From: Agrocybe praecox | Taxonomy: Eukaryota > Basidiomycota > Agaricomycetes > Agaricales > Agrocybaceae | Assembly: GCA_964017145.1 (NCBI GenBank) | Contig: OZ024844.1 | Location: 1 to 64,000 of the forward strand | Direction of reading: 5' to 3' | Length of the DNA stretch: 64,000 bases | Shown here: positions 1 through 9,594 of the stretch, one piece after another | How the letters are laid out: the number at the start of each line of letters is the position of its first letter | Numbering within the stretch: position 1 is the first letter of the stretch | Notes under the pieces: model-generated | Told to the model about the DNA's origin: nothing | The model's input: the letters and a program-made list of their open reading frames with translations, nothing else | Databases searched by the model: none | Program-made: the position numbers and the translations under genes

Positions 1-224
1 AATAAAAAACTGTGCTACTAGATACGACTGATTCCCTGATCCCGTAAGAACTCAGAAGGCGTCGGCGGTGGTCGAATGTGTGGTATAATAAAAACTGTAG
101 AACGACTTCAGATTGATTCGGATCGATCTCGAGTACGCGCGACGTGTCTAAATTACTCGGCATTAAACCCCTTGTGATATTCACCCATTGCATAGACTAT
201 GTAGCCGCTTGGTAGCCGATTTAA
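1..224. other. flank left of the composite transposon
   Basis: No gene, RNA or repeat was recognised here. The last seven bases (218-224, GATTTAA) are repeated at 12398-12404 just outside the other end of the transposon, so this is probably host DNA at the insertion site. Confidence 0.5.
218..224. repeat. left copy of candidate target-site duplication
   Basis: GATTTAA lies immediately outside the left terminus and matches 12398-12404 exactly. An eighth base differs in either direction (C217 against G12397, or C225 against T12405), which would fit an 8-bp duplication with one later change. Confidence 0.55.
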
Positions 225-304
225 CAGCCAGTGCAGACAGAATTATACATCAACCTTGGGTAGTTGCCCAATACAAGTGATGCATCCACAGCGGAAATGG
301 CCCC
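225..304. repeat. left terminal inverted repeat of the KDZ element
   Basis: It pairs with 12318-12397. The core begins GGTAGTTGCCCAATA at 259 and includes TGATGCATCCA and CGGAAATGGCCC. A second, diverged copy of the core (TTGCCCAA, TGATGCATC, CGGAAA) follows in direct orientation at 306-333, so the end has a sub-terminal repeat that could be a second transposase binding site. Confidence 0.7.
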
Positions 305-584
305 GTTGCCCAAATTGATGCATCACGGAAACGGGTGCTACATTACCGAATGCAGTTTGAAGTTCCGCATACAGCCGGATATCCGGCTGCGATATATTTA
401 TATATAGTGTCATCTATTTTTGTTGTTTCGGTATTTTTATTACTGCTACGTCACCGCAGGTATGATATCATAGAAGCTACAATTTATTTATTTTTATGTT
501 GCACACATATCAAAATTACAGATGAGATAAGATTTATAACACATAGATAAGGGTCAGGTGAGAGAAAGCGAAAATACACAAAAG
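305..584. other. left sub-terminal region of the KDZ element, non-coding
   Basis: It begins with the diverged copy of the terminal core at 306-333 and then a short palindrome, CCGGATATCCGG, at about 374-385. The rest is AT-rich and holds the 3' flank of the transposase gene, whose stop is at 585. No credible gene is present. Confidence 0.5.
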
Positions 585-3500
585 CTACATAAAGACGTCA
601 TCAATTGGCGGTGGGTGATTTCGAACAGGAGAAACCTCATTGCCATCGTCCTCATCACCGTCCTCATCACTATCAGTTTCGGCCTGGATGTCATCGTTGC
701 AACCGTGAAGGACATCCAATTCATCAATTTTACGAAGAGGAATTCGCCAGATATGTTGAAAGGTGACAGATAGGAGGCGCTGTATCCCTGCCTGTCGTTC
801 GGCGTATGCTCGCAATCCCTCTTGTAATTCCATATTAACTTCACGCGCCTGAGCTCTGAGATCCCACCACTCAGCCTTCCACCTCAGAAATTCAATGACC
901 CTCCGCATCTCCTCCCTCAACATTTTGACCTCCTCTTCACAACGTCGAACCCGAGCTCTACTCCTAGCCCATTCCGCACGGCACATGTCATCCTCTTCCC
1001 GTCCGTCTCTCTCATCGGTGTCTGTGCTGGTTTCTACACCCATCGACTCATCGCTGGCTACAGGTGGTGTAACACCGAAAACACCATCCTTTGGACGAAT
1101 GTCCATCCATATCCAGGAGACTTTCTGCCTGGTTTTCCCGGTACCTTCGCGTCGAGTTCGATCAGCTGGAAAAACCTCGATCTCGCCTTCAATTTCGTGG
1201 CCATTCACATCCACATCTTCTCCAGAAATCCCGCTACCAACTTCTCTCAAAGCCTGTTGCTCGGGCACTTGCCCATCCTCCCAAATACCCCGTCTTCCGC
1301 TAGTGGTCTTCTTGCTCTCGGGGTCTGTGTAGCTACGAACGTCAGAATTAAGCAGTGGTAGAAGGGTCTCCTCCCATGCTCCTGGGCCAGAAAGACAAAG
1401 TTTGGCAGTTCGAGCAGCTCTGTATTTGTCAACTGCTGCCAAAGCACGGCCGTGGACCTTGTCGATGAGTGAGCGAGACCTCGTACTCTGGTGTTGACCC
1501 CTGATATTTCTATACTTGAAATAGATCATCCTAGTTTTAACACGAAGCGAACGACGCAGTGCATTCAGGGCATCGAAGCACTGTGCTATTCGAAGCCTGG
1601 CCTCAAATTCTGGGAGACCTTGGACGCAGGCGGTGGATCTGTGATCTTCAGGGATGTTCGATGGAAGCCAAAGATTAACATCTTCTGGTCTTGGGCAGTC
1701 GTCCCAATTAATTGGGCCTTCATGATCTGGGTGGAGTTGGAGTTGAAGTACGCCGGGAATATACACCACTCGAACGAGCTCCCATGCTTGAATTTTGGTG
1801 GCAAGGACTCTACGCTGATCTTGCAATGACCCATCATCTATGTTATGAGGTACGTTCCCTCGTTCATTAACTGTTTTACGCAGCCGTCGTCTGATTTGAC
1901 AACGAGGACTATGAGTACGTGGTTCCGGCATTCAATATCTGTACTTACTGAGTGTCCTCGAGTTCTAAACCCATTAGCAAAAATTCCGATGGCCCCATAC
2001 TGTGGAGCCTAGCCTGACCCTCTGTAAACTTCTCTTTTTCTTCCCTTGATAATTCCTCTTTGACTTGAGCCTCTGTAATTTCTGCCCTGGATTTAATAAT
2101 ACGAATCATTTGAAACGAGAGTACTTACTTGCGCCTTCTATTTCATAAGGATTGGGACAATTTTTTGGGTATGGCGCATTGTTCCACGTCTCGCACATCC
2201 ACTCCCATTTTGCGATTGTGCTTTCTGAGATTGCATTCGTAAATCCTTGGTGGGCTTCTTTTTGTCGGTTCCTCTCACTGATCGCGGATTTGTATTTCCG
2301 AATAAGTGTGATACCTAATTAGGACGTCAGGAAATGTCTGTATATTATCTGGAAGATGCGTACCCATTGTACAGTACTTCTTCCAATTCCAGAAGCCAAA
2401 TTGATCATCCAGGACGTCGTGTCGAGAGCCAGGACTCAGAGTTGATGTCGATCCGCCGAGTCCGTTATTCCCAGACCAGCCTCTTTCTGGGACTTCTCCA
2501 TCCGTCAGACCCATGCCTTCGACGAGGTTGAACGAATATTGCTGGTGGTCTTTATCGTTGTGCGCAGGTTCGTGAAATTTTGGGATTAGGGGTTGAAGCC
2601 TGACTTGCGGATCGACTCGAAGGTCCTCTGGCCAATGTTCTTTCATCCGTTGACCGAGATTCTTGAACCACTGGCAAGCGATGTCATAACTAATGACGAT
2701 TGAAGTGGCTTTCATGTTTCGAATGGCAGAGGCAAATATATAGTCCATGTTAGCGTATCTTGTGCGTGAAAGTAAGTGCGTGTTAAGTGGAAAAGGACAG
2801 CTCCACGTACCTTTCACCTTTCTGCAGGTTACCAACCCCGTTCGGTAAGAACATTTCACCTCGACCACAGAATGTGCCTCCTACACCCGTGTACCGTAGT
2901 CCACGACTAAACCTGGTAAGGGCTTGAGCCAATGCTTGAAATCCAACGCAAGTACTAATCTGAAAATCATGTTAGTGTCAAACGAGAAAATTCGTCACGA
3001 AGAACCTACATCCTCATCATCGGCACGGCTAAGTACATAGTCCTCGTAGCCCTCTCTGCGAATCATATACGCCAATCCGGTACCCAGCCCAGGATCCGCC
3101 GAATAATTTGAAACCAGCCGATTCTTTAGCCGAAAGTTCGCGTCCATACACACAATAGGCTGGTATAAAAATCTGAAATGTCATGAATAAAATTATATGA
3201 AACACCAGTTATGATACTTACTGCTTGTCCGGGGGTGCGTCCTTCCAGTCGGCAGGAATATTTATACCTTCATGAGGGCATGTAGGACACATAACTGCGA
3301 GTTCGCCATCCTTTGTGCCTTCTATTCCTGCGGCGTCGTGACCTCTTCCTCCTCTTTTCAACAACTTAAGATGCCTCCACTGCAGTATGACCCTCATGAG
3401 AGACCGGTATCGTGAACTTGTCGGTTTTGCGGCCACGTTATTCGACAAACGTTCGAGCGTGTCATAAACATCGTACACGGAAGTTTTCGCACAGAGGGAT

Positions 3501-4457
3501 AACAAGTGGAGAAGCTTGAGGAGAGAAAAAGTGAAACAAGTCTGCACCACCCTCTGTGAAGCAGGGTAAAGACCGCGTCTGAGAAGTTGGATATGCTGTG
3601 GTATTGCGCGGTTGCACCCACAGTAGCTGAGGGAAATTTCGTGAACGCCGTTCGTATGTATGACTCTGAGATCCTTGTGGCACTTGATAGGCAGTGGACA
3701 CTTCATGCTGGCGTGGTTTAGATGGATGCTGAGCCCCAGTGATTTAAGGGAGACCTTCACAAATGTTGAATCCACCCAATGCTGTTAAATAGTCAATAAA
3801 TTTGCAATAAATAATATATATAGAAATAATCATGCTCTTACCTCGATAATATGATATGGATGTTGTCGATGGCGCTTCACACAACATTCCTGACAGACGA
3901 GATCTGGAGTGAAGCAGTCCTGGCATCTATATTCAGCATCGTTTGGAATATCTTTCCGGCGAGCGAGGCAGTCTGGGCACTGGGTATCCCTGATAAAATC
4001 GCCTCTCCCATCTCGGCGAATCTCCTCGTCCAAGTATTCCGACCGGTGCTGATCTTTCCATACTACGTGTGGGCGCATCTAGAATTTTTTGTAAAATTAA
4101 CAGGTGAGTACGTTCAAATTATCTGGAGGAACATACCGAAACTTTGCTCTTGACCCTTTTCTTTTTAGGAACTTTCTGAGCCTGGCTGAACTTGCTATCA
4201 CATACGTCCGTGCTCACTTCTTCATCGTACCAGTCTCCCGATTCATCCAAGGAAAGTTCTTCGTCATCCTCTGGTGCCCAGGCCGTTCCAACCGTCCATG
4301 TCGTTCGGCCTTTCAATGGAGAACGAGCACTTTCAAGAGGAATATTACGGCTACTAGTCCTTAGTGAACGCGCTTGCAGAACTTCGTAATCGTCTTCGAG
4401 AGGGATTCGATCGTGATAAGCAGTGGGTTTGAGGCGTTTAATTCTTTGCGTTGTCAT
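585..4457 (-). CDS. KDZ transposase with CxC2-type cysteine cluster
   Basis: Predicted DNA transposase that would cut and join the ends of the surrounding element. Nine exons splice to about 1152 codons without a stop: 4457-4137, 4078-3842, 3781-3222, 3172-3010, 2959-2811, 2758-2364, 2314-2125, 2086-1949 and 1890-585. The N-terminus is basic (PKKKRVK near residue 100). Residues ~141-165 hold a zinc-type cluster (CPDC, CQDC, CQECC) as in CxC2 proteins. The catalytic RNase H-fold core shows MDANFRLK (Asp about 383), SYDIACQW (Asp about 502) and GEVPERGW (Glu about 565 or 568), the expected D-D-E series. The C-terminal third is charged and coiled-coil-like (about 990-1080) and ends in an acidic stretch. 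The start at 4457 is the first ATG with good sequence after it. The exon 7 donor (GTACTC) is chosen because the nearby GTAAGT would break the frame. No disabling mutation was seen, so it may be active. Confidence 0.88.
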
Positions 4458-4555
4458 CAACAGTGCCAAGGTACGTAAGGGTAGGGGTTTCAGTAGGTCA
4501 GGGTAAAGGGTTGGAAAGGTTTCGTGGGTTTTTTGAAGGTTCAACGGGTCACTGG

Positions 4556-4660
4556 GTTTTAAGTAAAAATATATAGTAGGTAGGAATATACATGAAACTA
4601 TGGAACCCACAGAGTTTTAAGCAAAATATATATAGTAGGAATATACATGAAACTATGGAA
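4556..4660. repeat. direct duplication just upstream of the transposase start
   Basis: Two copies of a ~46-bp AT-rich segment (about 4556-4605 and 4614-4660) share TTTTAAG, ATATATAGTAGG and AATATACATGAAACTATGGAA in order. They lie 100-200 bp upstream of the transposase ATG and contain TATA-like tracts, so they may be part of its promoter. Confidence 0.6.
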
Positions 4661-4667
4661 TGATAGC

Positions 4668-5417
4668 CCACCTCCTGCTCGCTGCATGAGAGGGAGGTGG
4701 ACGAGACAAGGATAACGTCAAAAAGTAATTAACGATCTACCCTGGCCACTCTTGGATGCGAGGGAGGTGGAGGAGGTGCGAACGGTGTCGAAATAACCTC
4801 CAGCTTGCCCTAACAGCGTCGCAACGCGACAGAACCACCTCCGACTCGCACTTGCATGCGAGGGAGGTGGAAGATGTGCACGCGCGGGAGGTGGAGATCG
4901 CACAAACGGCGTCGAAACGCGACAGAACCACCTCCGACTCGCATTTGCATGCGAGGGAGGTGGAAGATGTGCACGCGCGGGAGGTGGAGATCGCACAAAC
5001 GGCGTCGAAACGCGACAGAACCACCTCCGACTCGCATTTGCATGCGAGGGAGGTGGAAGACGTGCACGCGCGGGAGGTGGAGGACGCACAAACGGCGTCG
5101 AAACCAACGCGACAGAACCACCGACTCGCATTTGCATGTGAGGGAGGGAGGACGCACAAACGGTGTCGACAGAATCACCTCCGGCTCGCTTTTGCACGCG
5201 AGGGAGGTGGAGGACGCACAAACGGCGTCGACAGAATCACCTCCGGCTCGCTTTTGCACGCGAGGGAGGTGGAGGACGCACAAACATTGTCGAAAGGCCA
5301 CGAAACCACCTCCAGCTTGCTTTTGCATGCGAGGGAGGTGGAGGACACACGAACGGAATCTAAACGCGGTAAAAATCCACCTCCGGCTCGCTTTTGTACG
5401 CGAGGGAGGTGAATGTG
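4668..5417. repeat. minisatellite of hairpin-forming units between transposase and dioxygenase genes
   Basis: About nine tandem units. The first have a 93-94-bp period (unit marks GCGAGGGAGG at 4858, 4951, 5044, then about 5138); later ones shorten to 60-71 bp (5198, 5260, 5329, 5400). Each unit joins CCACCTCC, CTCGCAT-type sequence, a short loop, ATGCGAG and GGAGGTGG, so each can fold into a near-perfect stem of about 15 bp. A related diverged unit lies at 4674-4706. The array is rich in CpG. Long reading frames through it on both strands exist only because 93 is divisible by three. It sits in the shared upstream region of the two divergent genes. Confidence 0.8.
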
Positions 5418-6203
5418 GAGGTACGGCGTGAGCCTGTGTCGCGTTGTGCGGTGTACAGAGTGTGTGAGAGGGCGGTGCATGTCCTAACCTGTTTCAATGT
5501 TAGTAGGCAGCAGGGAAGGTAGGTAAAGAGAGGCGAACCGATTATGGTTCGCCTCCTTGCGTACCTCGCGGGTCTCCCACACCATGGGTCTCCCCTCGTG
5601 TTTACTACCTGCCCCCAACCCACAAACCTTCCCGAAATGCATCGACATTGACGTGTTGAGTGGCCTACATCCCTCGCTGGAGAGGAGAGGCCCGGGTGGA
5701 AGCGAGTTCGGGTGTGGAGGGACCTAAGGAAAACGAATAAGGTCAGAAAACATATATCAAGATGGGTATAAACGAATTACTTACCGTTTAGCATGTCCTA
5801 CCGTGTTCGTTGAGTCCAGAGAGATGATGCAGAGGGTTGAAAGCCATGTTGGGTCACGCGGTCACGGTTGAACGTGAACGTTCAACGTTGATCGATGATC
5901 TATGACGTCACCTGCACAGCCATAGTTGAACTTGAACTTGATTGATTTTTCAACTTCCAATTAGCAACGCAAAGACGGTACGTTGACCTGTTTTCTTGTT
6001 TTATTCTTCTTCTCGCAACCGCGGTATGAGTTCTTGACGCCCCGGGGACATTTATCGCGGTTTGCTAAGTTTTGTGTTTCGCAATTTGAGTTCTTACGCC
6101 CTGGGGACATTAATCGCTGCACAATGCTTTTGTTCGCTTTCTTTTGTTCGTTTTTCTCGCTTCCTCAAAGTCTCGTTGACACGCACTCCCTTTACAGATA
6201 AAA
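5418..6203. promoter_or_regulatory. upstream region of the TET/JBP gene
   Basis: Non-coding gap of about 0.8 kb. It contains a CRE-like palindrome, TGACGTCA, at 5903-5910. It also holds two direct ~30-bp repeats at about 6027-6057 and 6088-6117 (GAGTTCTT, ACGCC, GGGGACATT, ATCGC in order), 90-180 bp before the dioxygenase start. The pyrimidine-rich stretch 6125-6180 resembles a basidiomycete 5' leader. Any regulatory role is inferred. Confidence 0.35.
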
Positions 6204-7756
6204 ATGGACAGCCCCGTGCCCTCGACTCTTGACTTGGAGAATGCAATATTTTCTCACGACACAACCTTTTCTTTTATGGACAGCCTTCTCCAGAGTATGG
6301 CAAACGAAACAACTCTTGGAATGCTTGATCTAGCACCTACGGACGCGGCGACGCCGGATGTCGCTCAGCTGGAATACGATATCTATTTTGGTACATTAAC
6401 TCCAACTTCTTCACCTCCAAGCTCCCCGAATCGCTCGAGGTCGGCATCGCCAATACGTCCTGGCAATGTAGATTCGACTCCTGGGACCTCAACCCTTAGC
6501 AAAAAAGCTCGCAGGGACAGGGAAAAAAGACACGAACGTCGTCGACTTAAGCGCAAGGCCAAACGACAAGCAGGACTAGAAGACCCCGACGGCCACAATC
6601 CCGTCCATCCAACTCTGATAAGAAATCACATCGAGAAATCAGCAGCTATTGAAACATCTTTTGACACATCGACCATACCTACGTGCTCAACAGGATTTAC
6701 GTCCAAACGTGAAAAAGAAGGGGAAGTATACGATGCCGATTATCTTGTCAACAAGGAAGGATTCAAGCTTGTCGAGTGGGACGGGAGGTGGGTATATTTC
6801 GCTTTGTGATTTTGCGGTGATATTTACCCACACTTTAGGACATCTCATCCCGTACTAGACCGCGATAGGAGGGTCGTTGGCGCTCTGGTTGGCAGCCCGA
6901 AGGATTCTGACTGGGATATTGTTACTCGAGGCGCATTCGAAGCTATGTGGCAGTCTGCAATACGGTGTCGCTTTACCAAGAAATCATGCCAAAACCGAAG
7001 AGGAGATTTTCCTTCGCTGGGTGTAGGCATTTCACATGGAGGCGGCCAAGAGGTAAGCAATCGTCTCTACATATAACTAGTACTAGTATCTGATCTCACA
7101 AAATTCGTATCTAGAAACCAGGAAACTTGCGTAACAGTAGGGTCAACGAGAAGGAGTTAAGGAAACTTTTACAGAATAAGCACATTCGGCGCATTTCTGG
7201 CCACTCAAACAAAGCCTTCGCAACATGGGGACCTAAACTATTCAAGTACTATCTGGACAACTTCCACGATCTTCTTCGAAATGATCCAAACCTCATTCGA
7301 AATTTCTCGGATAGCATATGGGCCGCCACAACCTTCAATTTTGGACCTCGTACAGTTACACGGCGCCACTTGGACTACGGGAATCTGCCTTTTGGGTGGT
7401 GCGCAATCACTCCTCTGGGCGATTTTGATCCTAAGAAAGGTGCACATCTGGTGCTTTGGGCCCTCAAATTGGTCGTGGAATTTCCAGCTGGGTCAACTAT
7501 ACTGGTTTCTTCTGCAGCCGTTGCCCACTCAAATACTCCAATATCCCAACATGAAACAAGGTATTCCTTCACCCAATATTCTGCCGGAGGGACGTTTCGA
7601 TGGGTCGCATATAACTACCAAAAGGCTGAAGAGTATCTCAATGGGTTAGAGGAGGAATCTCTCGAAGAAGAAATGAAGAAGCGTATGGAGAGATGCAGGC
7701 TTGGGTTATCCTTATATTCTACTATCAATGAGTTGACAGCTGGGCTGAAAAAGTAG
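6204..7756 (+). CDS. TET/JBP-family 2-oxoglutarate/Fe(II) dioxygenase
   Basis: Predicted to oxidise a methylated base in DNA (5-methylcytosine in the characterised fungal and animal members), using Fe(II), oxygen and 2-oxoglutarate in the nucleus. Three exons (6204-6787, 6839-7052, 7115-7756) give 479 codons. Residues ~1-90 are low-complexity and Ser/Pro-rich. Residues ~92-116 are a strongly basic segment (KKARRDREKRHERRR), likely for nuclear import or DNA contact. The C-terminal half is the catalytic domain. HLD at about 351-353 gives the first two iron ligands, His about 404 in AHSNTP gives the third, and Arg about 415 in ETRYSF is the expected 2-oxoglutarate-binding residue. The tail SAGGTFRWV is typical of agaric members. 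All key residues are present. It is divergent from the transposase gene inside the same element. Substrate is inferred from family. Confidence 0.85.
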
Positions 7757-8303
7757 AATAGGATAGATAGGGATAGATAGTCATTGTAGGGGTGATATAC
7801 ATATCATTTATTTTGAATGTGAGTGCAACTTACAGATGTGGATGTATCGGTATATTCCTGGGATGCATGAGGGGGGTCCTAATAGGTGTGGATTGACTTC
7901 CGTCAGTACCGAGCTTCTGGTGCTGTGAATACATCATTGGATCGGATACGATTTCGAGGGAACAGTATTGCGGTAGCGAACCCTGTGATAGCAATCCCAC
8001 CTATCGCGTATGACCAGACAATTTTTTGAAAAGGTTTGGGTACTACGCTACTCACGCGGTCTGTGTTACAGTACTAATTACTATAGCCGAAGTCGCCGTG
8101 ATTGTTGTAGGCGAGCATTGATGTCTCAGATTTGGAGCTCATTCAGTCTGGCTGAGGTACAGTGCAACAAGTATTTATTAAGAATCTAATATAGGGTATA
8201 GGGGTATTATATGATAACAAGAAAGCAGCGGCGAAGTCCTAGTTCCAAGAAGTGACGTTGGGGCACCATGATCGCATAAATGTGTTCATGCCCGGGCTAG
8301 TCC
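7757..8303. other. gap between convergent 3' ends
   Basis: Non-coding DNA between the ends of the dioxygenase gene and the small basic protein gene. No repeat or RNA gene recognised; it presumably holds both 3' untranslated regions. Confidence 0.5.
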
Positions 8304-9084
8304 TTACATGGCAATGTCAGGGCTCTGAAGAGTATCAGCAGCGTTTTCAACCTGAATGTTGGAGCTCTCGTCATCGGAGTTGCCTTCGGTGGCCAGGAGG
8401 GGAGTGATAGAAAGGGATTTAGCCTTTTTGTGGATGGTTGCATGGCTTGCTCGAGTGCGTTTGCGTTTGGTGGTTGCCGAGGCAGTTGGAGGTGGTGGTG
8501 CAGACTCGTCGTCGGCGTCGTTTTCGTGATCGGGATCGTGATCGAAGGTGATAGGCCATTGACGATGACCGCCAGCTTCCAATTCAGCCACCAGCTTATT
8601 CAAAGCGCGCTGGAGGATCGGAATGAGAGTGGAATGCGCAACGTTGGGAACATTGGGGATAATGAGGTGCACGCCAATGGAAGACGCGACAATGGTGTTG
8701 CTAAAAGAAAAGGTGATATAAGCAGTGAATTGAAAAGAATATATGTAAATGGACTTACTCGCTTCTGGGAATAAGAGCAGCAGGGAGTGTAATATGCTGC
8801 AAAATCTTCACACCGTGGCTCTTGACTGTTGTTTCGAACCGGTAAGGACCTAAGAATATCATTTAGCTACAGTAAAATGATAAATGAAAGAAATGTGAGA
8901 GGGTACGAACCGGCAAGTTCACCGGCCTCAAGCTGACGGCTCGTCTCGGTCTTCCCAGACTGGGAGAAGACAACAATGGTATCTAGTACGACGTTAGCCA
9001 GACGATACCAAAGAACTGTATGTAGAACTAACCTGGGACACCGGAAGAAACACGAGTTCCAACGCGGGCAGAGGTCGGTTGCAT
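8304..9084 (-). CDS. small basic protein of unknown function, transposon cargo
   Basis: Four exons (9084-9033, 8982-8911, 8849-8759, 8700-8304) splice to 203 codons with canonical GT-AG sites and an ATG start; the frame is kept across all three introns. The N-terminal ~130 residues look like a small globular domain with hydrophobic strands (DTIVVFSQSGKTET, VHLIIPNVPN). The remainder is acidic (DHDPDHENDADDE), then proline-rich, then basic (TTKRKRTRAS, IHKKAKS), which could direct it to the nucleus. I do not recognise a family. It lies tail-to-tail with the dioxygenase gene and head-to-head with the HMG-box-like gene, so it may share a promoter with the latter. A structural or DNA-binding role would be a guess. 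Confidence 0.6.
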
Positions 9085-9594
9085 GTTAAACGAGTGTGGT
9101 TGAAAAAGTGGGAAACGAGTGGTGGTGATTGAGAAAAGTAGAGGAGCTACATGACAGTGCTATAGCTGCTCTCCTTTTATACGGTTGGGGCTTTGATAAT
9201 ATCAGGGTTTGGGTTCGAGATTTGCGAGGGTTATGCACATCCGATATCGTGGTTGTGGACGTTGTGGACAAAGAAACTAATGTGACATGTCACGAAAACC
9301 AAACCAGAAATGGCAACTTCACCGCTATGCGAGAATGGAATACATTACGTTGACGCTTAACGATAACCAGTCTAACCTCGTATGAATTATTCTGTGCGCT
9401 TAACTGGTCAAGATACAAGATTTATTGTAAAATGAAACCAAAAGCTCAAAAATATAGGTACGCTACTCCATATTTGTGAAGTTTCAAATTTGCACGTTGT
9501 TCACTAACGTTTTCGCTTTTTTCTTAGTGTGCTACGTTGCATCTCATTTCCGACGTCTGTTCGCTTGCTTTTGCTCTTTGCTTGCTTATTCACT
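9085..9594. promoter_or_regulatory. shared upstream region of two divergent cargo genes
   Basis: Non-coding 510-bp gap between two divergent starts. It is AT-rich from about 9405, with a pyrimidine-rich leader before 9595. No specific binding site was recognised. An in-frame extension upstream of 9595 begins with GTG, so ATG 9595 is taken as the start. Confidence 0.35.

Noticed and set aside
895..1332. Plus-strand frame of 145 codons
   Set aside because: It is antisense to the last exon of the KDZ transposase, whose frame is longer and part of a consistent nine-exon gene.
4756..5412. Open frames of 140-218 codons on both strands across 4.7-5.4 kb
   Set aside because: They are produced by the 93-bp minisatellite, whose period is divisible by three; the frames are repetitive, lack a plausible start and occur on both strands.
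4858..5417. Regular repeat resembling a CRISPR array
   Set aside because: The whole unit repeats, with no unique spacers, the period drifts and the genome is eukaryotic; it is a minisatellite.
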